DNA of 13,210 nt from Actinomycetota bacterium (GTDB lineage: Bacteria; Actinomycetota; Acidimicrobiia; Acidimicrobiales; Acidimicrobiaceae), in contig DAHVOF010000154.1 in the NCBI GenBank assembly GCA_027318945.1, positions 1 to 13,210 on the forward strand, written 5' to 3'. The position numbers and the translations under genes were made by a program. The notes under the pieces were generated by a model. It saw only the letters and a program-made list of their open reading frames with translations, was not told where the DNA came from and did not search any database. Shown here in pieces: positions 6,181-13,210 of this stretch (positions are counted from its first letter, which is position 1; every line of letters begins with the position of its first letter).

Positions 6181-7383
6181 TTAAAATGACGCTCCCGTAG
6201 GTGATGAGATGACTCCATCGTCTTGGAGCACTTTAGCGTCTTCATCGGAGTAACCCAGATCCCTTATAATTTCTAAGGTATGCTGAGACAGAGTTGGGGC
6301 GCCTGACTCAGAGCCGAGGTATTTGTCGTCTATCGCAATTGGAGCTTTGACCCATCGCTCACTTGCTTCACCAGAATCTGAGATTATCCCAAGAGCTTGC
6401 ACTTGCGGATTGGTGACGGCATCCGGCACAGAGAGAATCTCTGAGAACGGAACGTCATGCCGTTTTAGAAGGTCTCCCCACCATTTGCGCGACTGGGTCT
6501 TGAAAATCTCCTGGAGCACCTCCCGAAGTTCGTCGTAGTTGTCGGTTCGAGAACTCTTTGTAGAAAATCGGGAATCAGTTATCAGATCAGGTCGCTCGAC
6601 CGATTTGCATAGTGCCACCCAAAATTTTTCCAAGCCAGAAAGCTGAACGGCAAAAGCAAGTCCTTCGGAATCCAGAAATGCAAAGGCCTGAGAATTCCTT
6701 GGTCTACTGCTCTTGTTTGGTATCGTCCCTTCCATTAGATACGATGACAAACTTGATCCTAGAAATGATACGCATGAGGCGAGCATACTAATTTCCAATT
6801 TGACTCCATTGCCGGTTTCTCTACGTTGTTCGATCCCCGCTAACAGAGCAAAGGCTGCATACAGGCCCGTCACTTGATCAGCGAGATTTGGTCCCAGGGC
6901 TTCCGGAGAACTGAGGTCAGTGAATTGACTCCAAAGTCCACTCATTGCTTGAGCTACAGCATCATATGCCGGACGCCCGGCTTCCGGTCCCCAGCTTCCA
7001 AGTCCAGTGATGTAGCAGTACACCAAAGTTGGGTTGAGTTCGTGCAATGCGCTCCAACCAACTCCGAGTTTATCCATTACCCCGGGCCTTGAATTCTCAA
7101 TAACAGCATCGGCTGACTTGATGAGCTGAAGATACACATCCCTACCCTGCGGATGTTTAAGGTTGAGTGTAATGCTCCTTTTCCCACGATTGTAAGCCGC
7201 GAAGCTTGGACGTATGTTGAGCCCAGATTTTCCCCACGTTCGAAATTGGTCGCCACCGTTGGGTGGTTCCACTTTGATTATGTCAGCTCCAAGATGGGCG
7301 AACATCCCACCCGCGAATGGTCCAGTGATAACACTTGCGTTCTCAACGATTCTTAGGCCTGTAAGAAGTTTCCTTAACGGCAT
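6181..7383 (-). CDS. Family III CoA-transferase (CaiB/BaiF)
   Basis: The 400-residue protein transfers CoA between an acyl-CoA donor and a free acid, forming the thioester substrate for beta-oxidation-like steps. The N-terminal Rossmann-like motif GPFAGGMFAHLGADIIKVEPP (residues 21-41) is family-defining, followed by NRGKRSITLNLK and the RPAYDAVAQAMSG strand. D169, in LADQVTGLY, aligns with the Asp that forms the acyl-anhydride/thioester intermediate in formyl-CoA transferase (also D169). The C-terminal RHDVPFSEILS segment belongs to the large interlocked lobe. An in-frame ATG exists at 7437, but ATG 7383 is preferred: GAAAGGA lies 6 bases before it, and MPLRKLLTGLRIVE is the normal family start. 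Together with the dehydrogenases and hydratase remnant it suggests activation of an exogenous acid; substrate unknown. Confidence 0.9.
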   Translation of the reverse strand: MPLRKLLTGLRIVENASVITGPFAGGMFAHLGADIIKVEPPNGGDQFRTWGKSGLNIRPSFAAYNRGKRSITLNLKHPQGRDVYLQLIKSADAVIENSRPGVMDKLGVGWSALHELNPTLVYCYITGLGSWGPEAGRPAYDAVAQAMSGLWSQFTDLSSPEALGPNLADQVTGLYAAFALLAGIEQRRETGNGVKLEISMLASCVSFLGSSLSSYLMEGTIPNKSSRPRNSQAFAFLDSEGLAFAVQLSGLEKFWVALCKSVERPDLITDSRFSTKSSRTDNYDELREVLQEIFKTQSRKWWGDLLKRHDVPFSEILSVPDAVTNPQVQALGIISDSGEASERWVKAPIAIDDKYLGSESGAPTLSQHTLEIIRDLGYSDEDAKVLQDDGVISSPTGASF

Positions 7384-7389
7384 ACTGGG

Positions 7390-7396
7390 TCCTTTC
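7390..7396 (-). promoter_or_regulatory. Ribosome binding site of the CoA-transferase gene
   Basis: GAAAGGA on the minus strand lies 6 bases before ATG 7383. It selects this start over the in-frame ATG at 7437, which has no such site and would add 18 residues outside the family's conserved N-terminus. Confidence 0.6.
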
Positions 7397-7585
7397 ATCC
7401 AAAATACTGCCGAAAACAAAACAGGTTTTGTTAACAATCCATCGGATCCGGATTCAAAGGATAATCCTAGAACCGCGTAAACTCAATTTTCTAAAGCATC
7501 GAGTTGAAAACCGTAGGTATCCATAAAATTGCAACTGTGAAAATCTCAGAATCAAAAGCTGCTACGTAATTTGAACTCACTTCAT

Positions 7586-7598
7586 ATCAGTGACTGAT
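7586..7598. promoter_or_regulatory. 13-bp palindrome upstream of the CoA-transferase gene
   Basis: ATCAGT and ACTGAT are perfect inverses around one central base, about 200 bp upstream of the CoA-transferase start. I find no clear promoter hexamers at proper spacing, so the operator role is only a possibility. The length is short enough to occur by chance. Confidence 0.25.
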
Positions 7599-7818
7599 GC
7601 TCGGCTGAAGAACTGATGTTGTCAATGGGTGGTCGTCTCATCAAAGAATTGGCCGTTCAAAATATGTTGCGTCAAAACAATGAGTCTTGAAGGGGCCTTG
7701 GGGGTCGCTCGCGCTGCTTGACCCGGGTGAAATACATTTCCGATGATATGGCTCTCGGGCGTGCAAGAATAGGCAGGCCTTGCTGCGTGTGATGTCCCAA
7801 GTTGTCAGGCGAAAAAGG

Positions 7819-8557
7819 TTATAGCGCTGCTTTCTCTGTCAAAGTGACGCTGTACCCGAAAGATTCGATCTTCTTCTGCAGCCGTTTCACCTGCAGTAAA
7901 GGATCGTCGTGTCGTTCGAAGTAGTCGCTGCCGGGATCTTTGTAATATGCGCCTGTGGTGAGCAAATGCCAAGAGGTGTCGAGTATTGAATGGGCCACAG
8001 CCACCGCCGCCTTGTTGGGTCCCCGCCTTCTGGCAATGCGCGCATACTGGGCGGAGCAGTAGCTGTTCTTGGTATGTGCCGCAGCACGGGCAGCTTCGAT
8101 CAGGGTCCGCCTGAGCCAGGGAGAGCCTTTACGGGTACCGGCAGGTCTTTTCTTGCCTGCGGACTCATAGCTGGCAGGTGCCACCCCAGCCCCGGCGCAC
8201 AGGTGTCCAGATGTTGGGAACTTGGACATGTCGCCGCCTGTTTCTACGATGATCGTCTCTGCGGTAGTCTGCGAAACCCCAGGAATGGAGCTGAGCAGGC
8301 TGACCTGGTGCTGGAAGGGGGCAATCCGTAAAGCTATCTCTCTGGTCAGCTCGGCAATGGATTGATCCAGGTGATCTATCTGCGAGATGATCTGGTGGCA
8401 CAGCACGCCATGGGAAGTGGTGAAGTTGGCCCGGAGCGCCTCAGCCAGCTGCTCGCTCTTTTTAGCCAGGACTCCCTTAGCGAGAGCGGAAAGCGCAGCC
8501 GGATCCCGTTCTCCAGCTATCATCTGCTCGCAAAACTCCCCGGTCACGTTGACACCA
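7819..8557 (-). pseudogene. IS110-family transposase, 5'-truncated
   Basis: The open frame (GTG 8547, 242 residues; similarity begins a few codons earlier with VGVN) is the C-terminal two thirds of an IS110-family recombinase. It contains the long helical linker (15-75), then the Transposase_20 domain with IPGVSQTTAETIIVE at 88-102. The GVAPASYESAGKK motif at 121-133 has S129 at the place of the catalytic Ser. The N-terminal RuvC-like domain with its four acidic DEDD residues is absent, and an in-frame TAG stands at the break. Without that domain the protein cannot catalyse strand exchange. In the IS110 group the guide (bridge) RNA lies ahead of the transposase gene, so it is probably lost too. 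Confidence 0.85.
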
Positions 8558-8558
8558 A

Positions 8559-8620
8559 CCTAATCCCCGATACGCCATACACCCTTGCTAGGATTAGCGA
8601 ACACGGCCATCCTAATCCCC
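8559..8620. repeat. CCTAATCCCC direct repeats with an inverted GGATTAG
   Basis: CCTAATCCCC occurs at 8559-8568 and again at 8611-8620, starts 52 bp apart. GGATTAG at 8591-8597 is inverse to CTAATCC at 8612-8618. The cluster sits exactly where IS110 transposase similarity breaks off, so it may mark the edge of a later insertion or deletion. Confidence 0.4.
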
Positions 8621-8758
8621 TATGATGTCGCTGGGCTGGGCTGGCTTGCTCGGGAGGGGTCAACACAACCGGTTCACCTATTCATTGCCGGGTCTCAGAA
8701 CCACTTCAGAATCTGAGGAATGTAATATGTACGCAAGTATTTTTTCCACGCAACAACC

Positions 8759-9736
8759 TTGGGGGTGGTTTGCCTGATAGATGTCCATGCACACTTTTGT
8801 CCAGTCACGTTCTTAAACCAAGTGGAAAGGAGGCGCGATTGTGTCTTCCCGCCGCGCCTCGAGCGGTTGCTGTCCTATCTTCCATCCATGAGTGATCCGC
8901 AAGTACGAATTGGGGCTATGGATGAGCACGGCATAGATTACTCGGTCCTTTCTCTGGCGGCGGTAAACGTTTGGCCTTGGAACCCACGAGAAGCTCGGGA
9001 ACTCAGTCGGCTGGCTAATGAAGAGCTGGCGTTGGTGAAAGATCGGCACCCGGGTCGATTTGAGATCTTGGGGACAGTACCGATGGAGGACCCGACCGAA
9101 GCACCGAAGGAACTGAGATACCTTATGCTGAATCTAGGCTTTCCAGGAGTGATGATCGGGGCCAATATTCATGGGAAGCTGTTGGATGATCCGGCCTTCA
9201 CGGAGTTCTGGGAAATGGCAGACGAACTGGGTGCCGTCATTTTTCTGCACCCAGCCGAATTTTACGATATTCCCGCTCTGAGTGAGTTTGACTTGATGAG
9301 GCTCCTGGGGTTTCTTTTAGATACCAGCCTAGCAGTTGCCAGAATGGCCCTTTCTGGACACTTAGAACGCTATCAGCATGTCCGGATAATCGTTCCTCAT
9401 CTTGGAGGGGTCTTGCCCTTCGTCATAGACCGGTTGGATCGTGGCTACTCCATCTTCGGGGAGGCTAGACGCGGTGCACCGTATCCTCCCAGCTATTACC
9501 TGAAGAATCTTTATTACGACACCGTGTCCTTTCACCGTCCAGCTTTATTGACTACGCTCGATATGGTTGGAACAAGTCGACTACTCCTAGGGAGTGATAC
9601 CCCCAATCCTATCGGAGGGATTGAGGAAGCCGTCCACATGATTCGAGAACTAGGACTTACCCCGGAAGAAGAGTCAGCAGTACTTGAGGACAATGCCAGA
9701 GAGTTGTTCTCAAGTCACAGTTCGCGCGTTAATTAG
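8759..9736 (+). CDS. ACMSD-like metal-dependent amidohydrolase/decarboxylase (amidohydrolase 2 family)
   Basis: The protein (325 residues) folds as a TIM-barrel metal hydrolase of the amidohydrolase-2 group. That group includes aminocarboxymuconate-semialdehyde decarboxylase and related non-oxidative decarboxylases and C-C hydrolases. The Zn ligands are visible: HxH in DVHAHF (H10, H12), H164 in IFLHPAE, H214 in VPHLGG and D280 in LLLGSDTP. The start is uncertain. TTG 8759 opens the track and GTG 8765 is two codons later, but neither has a clean ribosome site upstream; the family usually begins just before the I-D-V-H strand, so little can be missing. The 5' region abuts the IS110 debris, so native promoter sequence may have been lost. 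It could act on a product of the CoA cluster to its left, although it is transcribed away from it. Confidence 0.87.
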   Translation: MGVVCLIDVHAHFCPVTFLNQVERRRDCVFPPRLERLLSYLPSMSDPQVRIGAMDEHGIDYSVLSLAAVNVWPWNPREARELSRLANEELALVKDRHPGRFEILGTVPMEDPTEAPKELRYLMLNLGFPGVMIGANIHGKLLDDPAFTEFWEMADELGAVIFLHPAEFYDIPALSEFDLMRLLGFLLDTSLAVARMALSGHLERYQHVRIIVPHLGGVLPFVIDRLDRGYSIFGEARRGAPYPPSYYLKNLYYDTVSFHRPALLTTLDMVGTSRLLLGSDTPNPIGGIEEAVHMIRELGLTPEEESAVLEDNARELFSSHSSRVN

Positions 9737-9786
9737 GGGTCAATGAACAGGCCTCTTTCTTGAGGACCCTTATTGCGATATCTGAA

Positions 9787-9882
9787 ATGAAGATCGCTCC
9801 CTTCATTGACGGTGAACAGCAGCCAAACGACCGAAAGTTTTGCTTCGAGGGCGGCCGTATAACCGAGATACTTAGAAACTAG
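9787..9882 (+). other. 31-codon ORF, possible aldehyde dehydrogenase N-terminal scrap
   Basis: ATG 9787 to TAG 9880-9882 encodes a short peptide starting MKIAPFIDGEQQPNDRKF. The F-I-D-G-E block resembles the opening strand of aldehyde dehydrogenases (usually fIdGeW), but nothing further matches and the frame ends early. It could be chance or a fossil. Confidence 0.2.
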
Positions 9883-9918
9883 CTAGTGATTTACGGGCGG
9901 GCACTCTGAGCCACCAAC

Positions 9919-9982
9919 GCACTGCCCTGGATGTGTTGGGTATGGAATCCAGATCCCATACTAGATCACTACAAGGCAGTGC
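9919..9982. repeat. 64-nt nested-stem structure
   Basis: GCACTGCC (9919-9926) pairs with GGCAGTGC (9975-9982). Inside it GTATGG (9940-9945) pairs with CCATAC (9956-9961), leaving a symmetric 13/13 interior loop. It could be a structured RNA, a regulator site or the trace of a small non-autonomous element. No T-run follows. Confidence 0.3.
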
Positions 9983-10203
9983 TTCTGCCATCACAAGGCT
10001 ACCAGCAGATACGTCCTATCCGATGAATCCGTTATGCTTAATTTCAGGACTAACCTCCTTCGTACGTGGCATATTTAGGACGCTACACTACGATTGAAGC
10101 CCACGGAATATGCGACTATTGTGGCCGGTCGCCATGTTGTCTAAATAGAGACGTAGGAATTCGCGAAATGCATTGAAACGACCAGCGCCCTTCCGTGTAG
10201 TGT

Positions 10204-11448
10204 ATGGTGAGTGATTATCGAATGACCTCGGACGGGACGTCCCATGGAAGGTTTCGCAGAAGAGCGGTCCCACTTGTTGTGTTGCTTGTCGTCACAGCTC
10301 TTTTCCGATCAACCCAAAACGCGTTCCAAACCACCATAGGCCCAATCGGCCACACCGTCCTGAACCTTGACCCATCCGTCATAGGCGTTGGAATTGCCCT
10401 TGCCGGCGCTGTTACAACCCTCGCCAGCCTGTTTCTCGTGGTGCGCCTTCGTGCGACCAGGCTCCGTACAATTGCACTCACGGGACTCACCGCACTCGCC
10501 ACTGCGATAGTGTTGATTGTCTTCGGGCGAGGACTCTCGAGTTTTCTCATTTCATCAATCATTTTTGGGATGTCCGGAGGTCTTGTAATTCCCGTCTTGG
10601 CTACCCTCGCCGGACGCGTCGAGGGCGTTTCACGAGACCGAGCTATATCCGCATATACAGTCGCACTCAGTGCCAGCCTTGCCGTGGGGCCGTTCTTCGA
10701 GTCCATCGTCCTCAGCTTGAACCACGACTCGTTAAAGGGTGGACTGCTAAGCTTCCTCCCACTTCCCCTACTCGCCCTAGTGCTGTTCACAAGCATGAGG
10801 GCGCAGCCAAAACAATCTCCTGCATCTACCAACCGGCCCTCTTTCCCCAACAACCTCTACAAGAGCCCCCAGTTTCGCCTAGCTGCAGTTGCGCTACTTC
10901 TATATCAAGTGCCCTTCGTTGCGATCACCGCATTTGGGGCATTGATCGCTCGCTATGAATACGGCATAACCGTTGCTCTTGCGCAGGTTTCCTTTACAGT
11001 CTTTTTCCTTGTTTCGCTTGCGACCCGCTCAATGCTCGTTTGGAAACATCCCGGCGATAAAGGGGGCTCACTGTTGCGTCTTTCAGCGATCCTGACATTC
11101 GCTGGAACGATACTGCTTGCGATCGGACACAACGTCATCTTTCTGTTCACTGCCATCGTTTTTTTGGGCGTTCCTCACGGCTTCGTCTATCCCCTTGCCA
11201 TCTCGACAATCTCACGCTCGACCTCCCCACGAGATGTGCCAAAAGCCAATGCTGCCTTGTTCGCCACCCAAAGCGCGGCCTCAGTCGTAAGCCCGATCCT
11301 GCTGGGCGCCACCGCCACCCTATTCGGCTATCAGGCAATCGCACTTACTACGCTTGTCCCGGTAAGCATATTTGGAATATTGCTTTTCATGATGCACAGA
11401 GCCGAAAGCGCAAACCCAAACTTTGCGAATCCAAGCGAACAGGCGTGA
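10204..11448 (+). CDS. Major facilitator superfamily transporter
   Basis: The 414-residue integral membrane protein has about 12 hydrophobic segments. The first six fall roughly within 20-198. A hydrophilic central loop (199-222, rich in Pro/Ser/Gln) follows, then a second set of helices within 225-397. The pattern GRVEGVSRDRAISAY (137-151) after helix 4 and the matching SRSTSPRDVPKANA (337-350) in the second half are the pseudo-symmetric motifs seen in MFS drug- or sugar-efflux permeases. Substrate cannot be told. Start: ATG 10204 opens the frame. ATG 10222 (MTSDGTSHGR) is preceded by GGTGAG at 10 bases and may be the true start, with only seven charged or polar residues lost. No partner gene is close; the flanking gaps are both over 400 bp. 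Confidence 0.88.
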   Translation: MVSDYRMTSDGTSHGRFRRRAVPLVVLLVVTALFRSTQNAFQTTIGPIGHTVLNLDPSVIGVGIALAGAVTTLASLFLVVRLRATRLRTIALTGLTALATAIVLIVFGRGLSSFLISSIIFGMSGGLVIPVLATLAGRVEGVSRDRAISAYTVALSASLAVGPFFESIVLSLNHDSLKGGLLSFLPLPLLALVLFTSMRAQPKQSPASTNRPSFPNNLYKSPQFRLAAVALLLYQVPFVAITAFGALIARYEYGITVALAQVSFTVFFLVSLATRSMLVWKHPGDKGGSLLRLSAILTFAGTILLAIGHNVIFLFTAIVFLGVPHGFVYPLAISTISRSTSPRDVPKANAALFATQSAASVVSPILLGATATLFGYQAIALTTLVPVSIFGILLFMMHRAESANPNFANPSEQA

Positions 11449-11891
11449 AACCTTAGGTTCTGCGCAAAGCTCTTCAGGTCTAGGAAATAAGGATTACCGA
11501 ATTGCCTGTTTAACGCCGCGTGTCGATCTGTTAACGTGATCGCAGAGTTTCAGATTCAGACATTGCTAAATCCGTGCCTTTCATGCCCACAGCGCTCACA
11601 ACGCATCAACAAACTTTCCGGAAACAGAACCCCACGGATCAGGTGCAAGTCAAAGTATTTCACTCGTAATCCCAGGCAGTAACCGTAACCATCTAAGCTC
11701 CTGGCCAACAAAGAGAAAAGATGGCGTTCGTGGTCAATAAACTCAACTCATGCGCAAGCGATCCGCCAACGAGAATAGCTATAAACTATTTTGGTCCACC
11801 GATCCACAGCAGAACGGGCCAAAGTATATAACCCTCATGGCACGCTATCCCCAATGGCTTAGGCCCGTGCGCGAGAGGGAAAGTTGACACA
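11449..11891. other. Gap between MFS transporter and prepilin peptidase genes
   Basis: No gene, tRNA or strong hairpin is visible in about 440 bases. Near its end a 16-codon open frame (ATG 11837 to TGA 11885-11887) stops 4 bases before the TTG of the prepilin peptidase gene. It lacks a ribosome site and could be chance or a coupling leader. An AT-rich patch (TATATA at about 11825) is the only promoter-like sequence seen. Confidence 0.4.
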
Positions 11892-12668
11892 TTGGCACCT
11901 GTCCTGATCGTCTTCTGCGCATTACTCGGCCTTGCAATAGGATCATTTATCAACGTAGTGGTTTATCGTGTGCCTCGACACGAATCCGTAGTGTCGCCAG
12001 GATCTTCGTGCCCCTCTTGCGGGAGCAGAATCCGCGCATTTGACAATATCCCCCTGCTGTCCTGGATTTTGCTCAAGGGTCGCTGCCGCACCTGCGATTC
12101 GCCGATATCGATGAGATATCCCCTTGTCGAACTCGCATGTGCCGCTCTCTTTGCCGCTACCGCGGCAAAGATCGGCTCAAATTGGGATCTCCCGGCAATG
12201 CTGGTGCTGATTGCGACTCTAATTGCGCTTGCCATAATCGACTTCGAGCATCTCCTTCTACCTAGGAGCATTGTTCAGCCGGCAACGATCGCGGTGCTAG
12301 CACTTCTGATAATGGCCGCTGCGGCTGGAAACGACTGGAATAGGCTTTATACAGCAATTATTTGCGCAATGGCCTGGTTTGGCGTGTTCCTTATTATCAA
12401 CTTGCTCAGCCCCCGGGCCCTGGGATTCGGCGATGTCAGGCTTGCTCCCCTCCTCGGACTAGGCCTTGGCTGGCTTGGGATATGGTATGCAATCTTGGGA
12501 TTCTTCACTGCCAATCTTTTAGGAGCAGTTACTGGGACCATACTTGTCGCGGCAAAGCGCATGGACCGCAACCAAAGGATACCTTACGCAGTGTTCTTGG
12601 CCCTTGGCTCTGGAGTTGCCATCTTCGCTGGTTCGTTTATGCGACAGCACCTCCAGCAATACCTGTAG
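11892..12668 (+). CDS. pilD: Type IV prepilin peptidase (A24 family)
   Basis: The 258-residue membrane protease cleaves and usually N-methylates type IV prepilin and pseudopilin leaders. The N-terminal block GSFINVVVYRVPR (17-29) is the family hallmark. The cytoplasmic loop carries two zinc-type CxxC pairs, C40/C43 and C65/C68, needed for the methylase half in bifunctional enzymes. The catalytic aspartates are D117 in IDFEHLLLP and D181 in GFGDVRL, the standard aspartyl pair. About eight hydrophobic segments are present. The start is TTG 11892; the frame upstream has no ATG or GTG before a stop at 11829, and AGAGGG lies about 12 bases ahead. No pilin or secretion genes are in the window, so its partners are elsewhere. 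It converges with the DUF429 gene (33 bp between stops). Confidence 0.92.
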   Translation: MAPVLIVFCALLGLAIGSFINVVVYRVPRHESVVSPGSSCPSCGSRIRAFDNIPLLSWILLKGRCRTCDSPISMRYPLVELACAALFAATAAKIGSNWDLPAMLVLIATLIALAIIDFEHLLLPRSIVQPATIAVLALLIMAAAAGNDWNRLYTAIICAMAWFGVFLIINLLSPRALGFGDVRLAPLLGLGLGWLGIWYAILGFFTANLLGAVTGTILVAAKRMDRNQRIPYAVFLALGSGVAIFAGSFMRQHLQQYL

Positions 12669-12701
12669 CCATGCGTGACGGATCCGAGGCAGCTTGAGCA
12701 A

Positions 12702-13210
12702 CTAGTAAACCATCTCCACTCTCAACCCCTCGCTATCCCAATCCGCCGCACTAGGAATGCGAATGGCAGCGTGTCCAAACACCCTTCGAGCAGTCCACAA
12801 AAGAGCTGAAACATCCAAAAGATGCTTCGCGGATATTCCAGACAGCCCCGCATCCATAATTCTCGCGATATCAGGAATTTTCTTCTCCAAAAGAGTTAGG
12901 CGCTCGTAATGTCCGGCTTCGAAACTCTTTGGCCACCTGAGAGGCTTGCTTGAATTCAGCTGGTAAAAACTCAATTCCGGATGCCCCTCATATACAACCC
13001 GCTGGCGGTACTGAGAAATTTGGGCAGCGACCTCACGGTATCGAGGTAGAAGACGCGCGGTCACGGCATCAAGTCGCTCAGTATCGAGAGGTCCAGTGCC
13101 CAGCAGAGCCGCGCGCGTAGGCGAGGTACCCACTGTCGACGCCCTCCTGCCTAGAAGAGCCCTGACTTCTAAATCGCAACGGCGTCGGTCGGAACCCGGC
13201 TCATCAACAT
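12702..13210 (-). CDS. DUF429 family protein, 5' end outside window
   Basis: The obvious open frame begins at GTG 13133. In-frame similarity continues to the right edge: codons upstream read RRRCDLEVRALLGRRASTV, which is the conserved DUF429 block (R-x-C-D-x-x-A/V-R-x-L-L-G ... S-x-V ... P-x-R). The GTG is therefore internal, and the true start lies beyond 13210. Further signatures are YEGHPELSF, ERLTLLEKKIP and DVSALLWTARR near the C-terminus. DUF429 proteins are about 220-250 residues. They are predicted to have an RNase H-like fold and possible nuclease activity, but the function is not established. The reading frame ends at TAG 12704-12702, convergent with the prepilin peptidase gene. Confidence 0.82.
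   Translation of the reverse strand, partial: VDEPGSDRRRCDLEVRALLGRRASTVGTSPTRAALLGTGPLDTERLDAVTARLLPRYREVAAQISQYRQRVVYEGHPELSFYQLNSSKPLRWPKSFEAGHYERLTLLEKKIPDIARIMDAGLSGISAKHLLDVSALLWTARRVFGHAAIRIPSAADWDSEGLRVEMVY

Larger units (their letters stand above)
7384..7818. other. Gap between CoA-transferase gene and IS110 remnant
   Basis: No convincing gene is present in about 435 bases. A 13-bp palindrome (ATCAGTGACTGAT) lies at 7586-7598, upstream of the CoA-transferase gene, and could be a regulator site. The part nearest 7818 probably includes the 3' non-coding end of the IS110 element. Confidence 0.45.
9737..10203. other. Gap between amidohydrolase and MFS transporter genes
   Basis: No supported full gene lies in about 465 bases. 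The stretch holds an inverted repeat GTCAATGAA/TTCATTGAC (9739-9747 and 9802-9810), a 31-codon open frame at 9787-9882, and a nested-stem structure at 9919-9982 (described separately). No T-run terminator follows the amidohydrolase gene. Confidence 0.45.

Noticed and set aside
7384..7437. Upstream ATG adding 18 residues to the CoA-transferase
   Set aside because: The extension has no ribosome site and no match to the family start; ATG 7383 has GAAAGGA directly upstream and places the catalytic Asp at residue 169 as in formyl-CoA transferase.
7990..8331. 113-codon plus-strand frame
   Set aside because: It is a shadow of the IS110 transposase on the opposite strand.
10215..10853. 212-codon open frame on the minus strand
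   Set aside because: It lies wholly opposite the MFS transporter gene, has an Arg/Thr/Ser-rich composition typical of an antisense shadow, and shows no family motif.
12669..12701. Bidirectional terminator between the convergent genes
   Set aside because: The 33 bases contain no clear stem with T-runs.
1..13210. CRISPR array, tRNA or rRNA genes
   Set aside because: No regularly spaced repeats of CRISPR type, and no cloverleaf or rRNA signature was seen on either strand by eye.

Overview
The window looks like an accessory stretch of a moderate-GC bacterial chromosome, most likely an actinobacterium. The paired acyl-CoA dehydrogenases (FadE alpha/beta style), a RIT-type tyrosine recombinase remnant, an actinobacterial-looking DUF429 protein and several TTG starts all fit. 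An iron-oxidising acidophile of the Acidimicrobiia is one possibility, but nothing here proves it.

Positions 1-3776 and 6181-7383, all on the minus strand, hold pieces of a CoA-linked catabolic cluster. In the direction of transcription these are a family III (CaiB/BaiF) CoA-transferase, the last codons of an enoyl-CoA hydratase (crotonase), a secreted TctC/Bug-type substrate-binding lipoprotein, an acyl-CoA dehydrogenase with the catalytic-type motifs, and a second, degenerate acyl-CoA dehydrogenase that runs off the left edge. A plausible reading is that a carboxylic acid is captured outside the cell, activated by CoA transfer, dehydrogenated by a heteromeric dehydrogenase and hydrated. The substrate is not identifiable. 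A TATAAT box followed by a perfect 9-bp-arm palindrome (3271-3304) is a candidate control site for the lipoprotein/dehydrogenase operon.

Positions 3775-6103 are a graveyard of insertion sequences that cut into the cluster. Two inverted 227-bp copies of an IS256-family 5' end form its borders. Inside are an IS256 transposase pseudogene with four nonsense codons, a decayed RIT-like tyrosine recombinase with its repeated element end, and the 3' part of an IS1634-type transposase. That last piece is fused in frame to the first codons of the right IS256 copy, giving one chimeric ORF. The hydratase is cut exactly at the left border and its missing part is not present on the other side. A 5'-truncated IS110 transposase lies at 7819-8557.

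The right part is less disturbed and mostly plus strand: an ACMSD-like metal-dependent amidohydrolase (8759-9736), which may belong functionally to the catabolic cluster, an MFS transporter (10204-11448), and a type IV prepilin peptidase (11892-12668). The prepilin peptidase converges on a partial DUF429 gene (12702-13210, minus). The gaps 3074-3701, 7384-7818, 9737-10203 and 11449-11891 carry no convincing gene. Their structured sites are listed separately. I see no rRNA, tRNA or CRISPR array.
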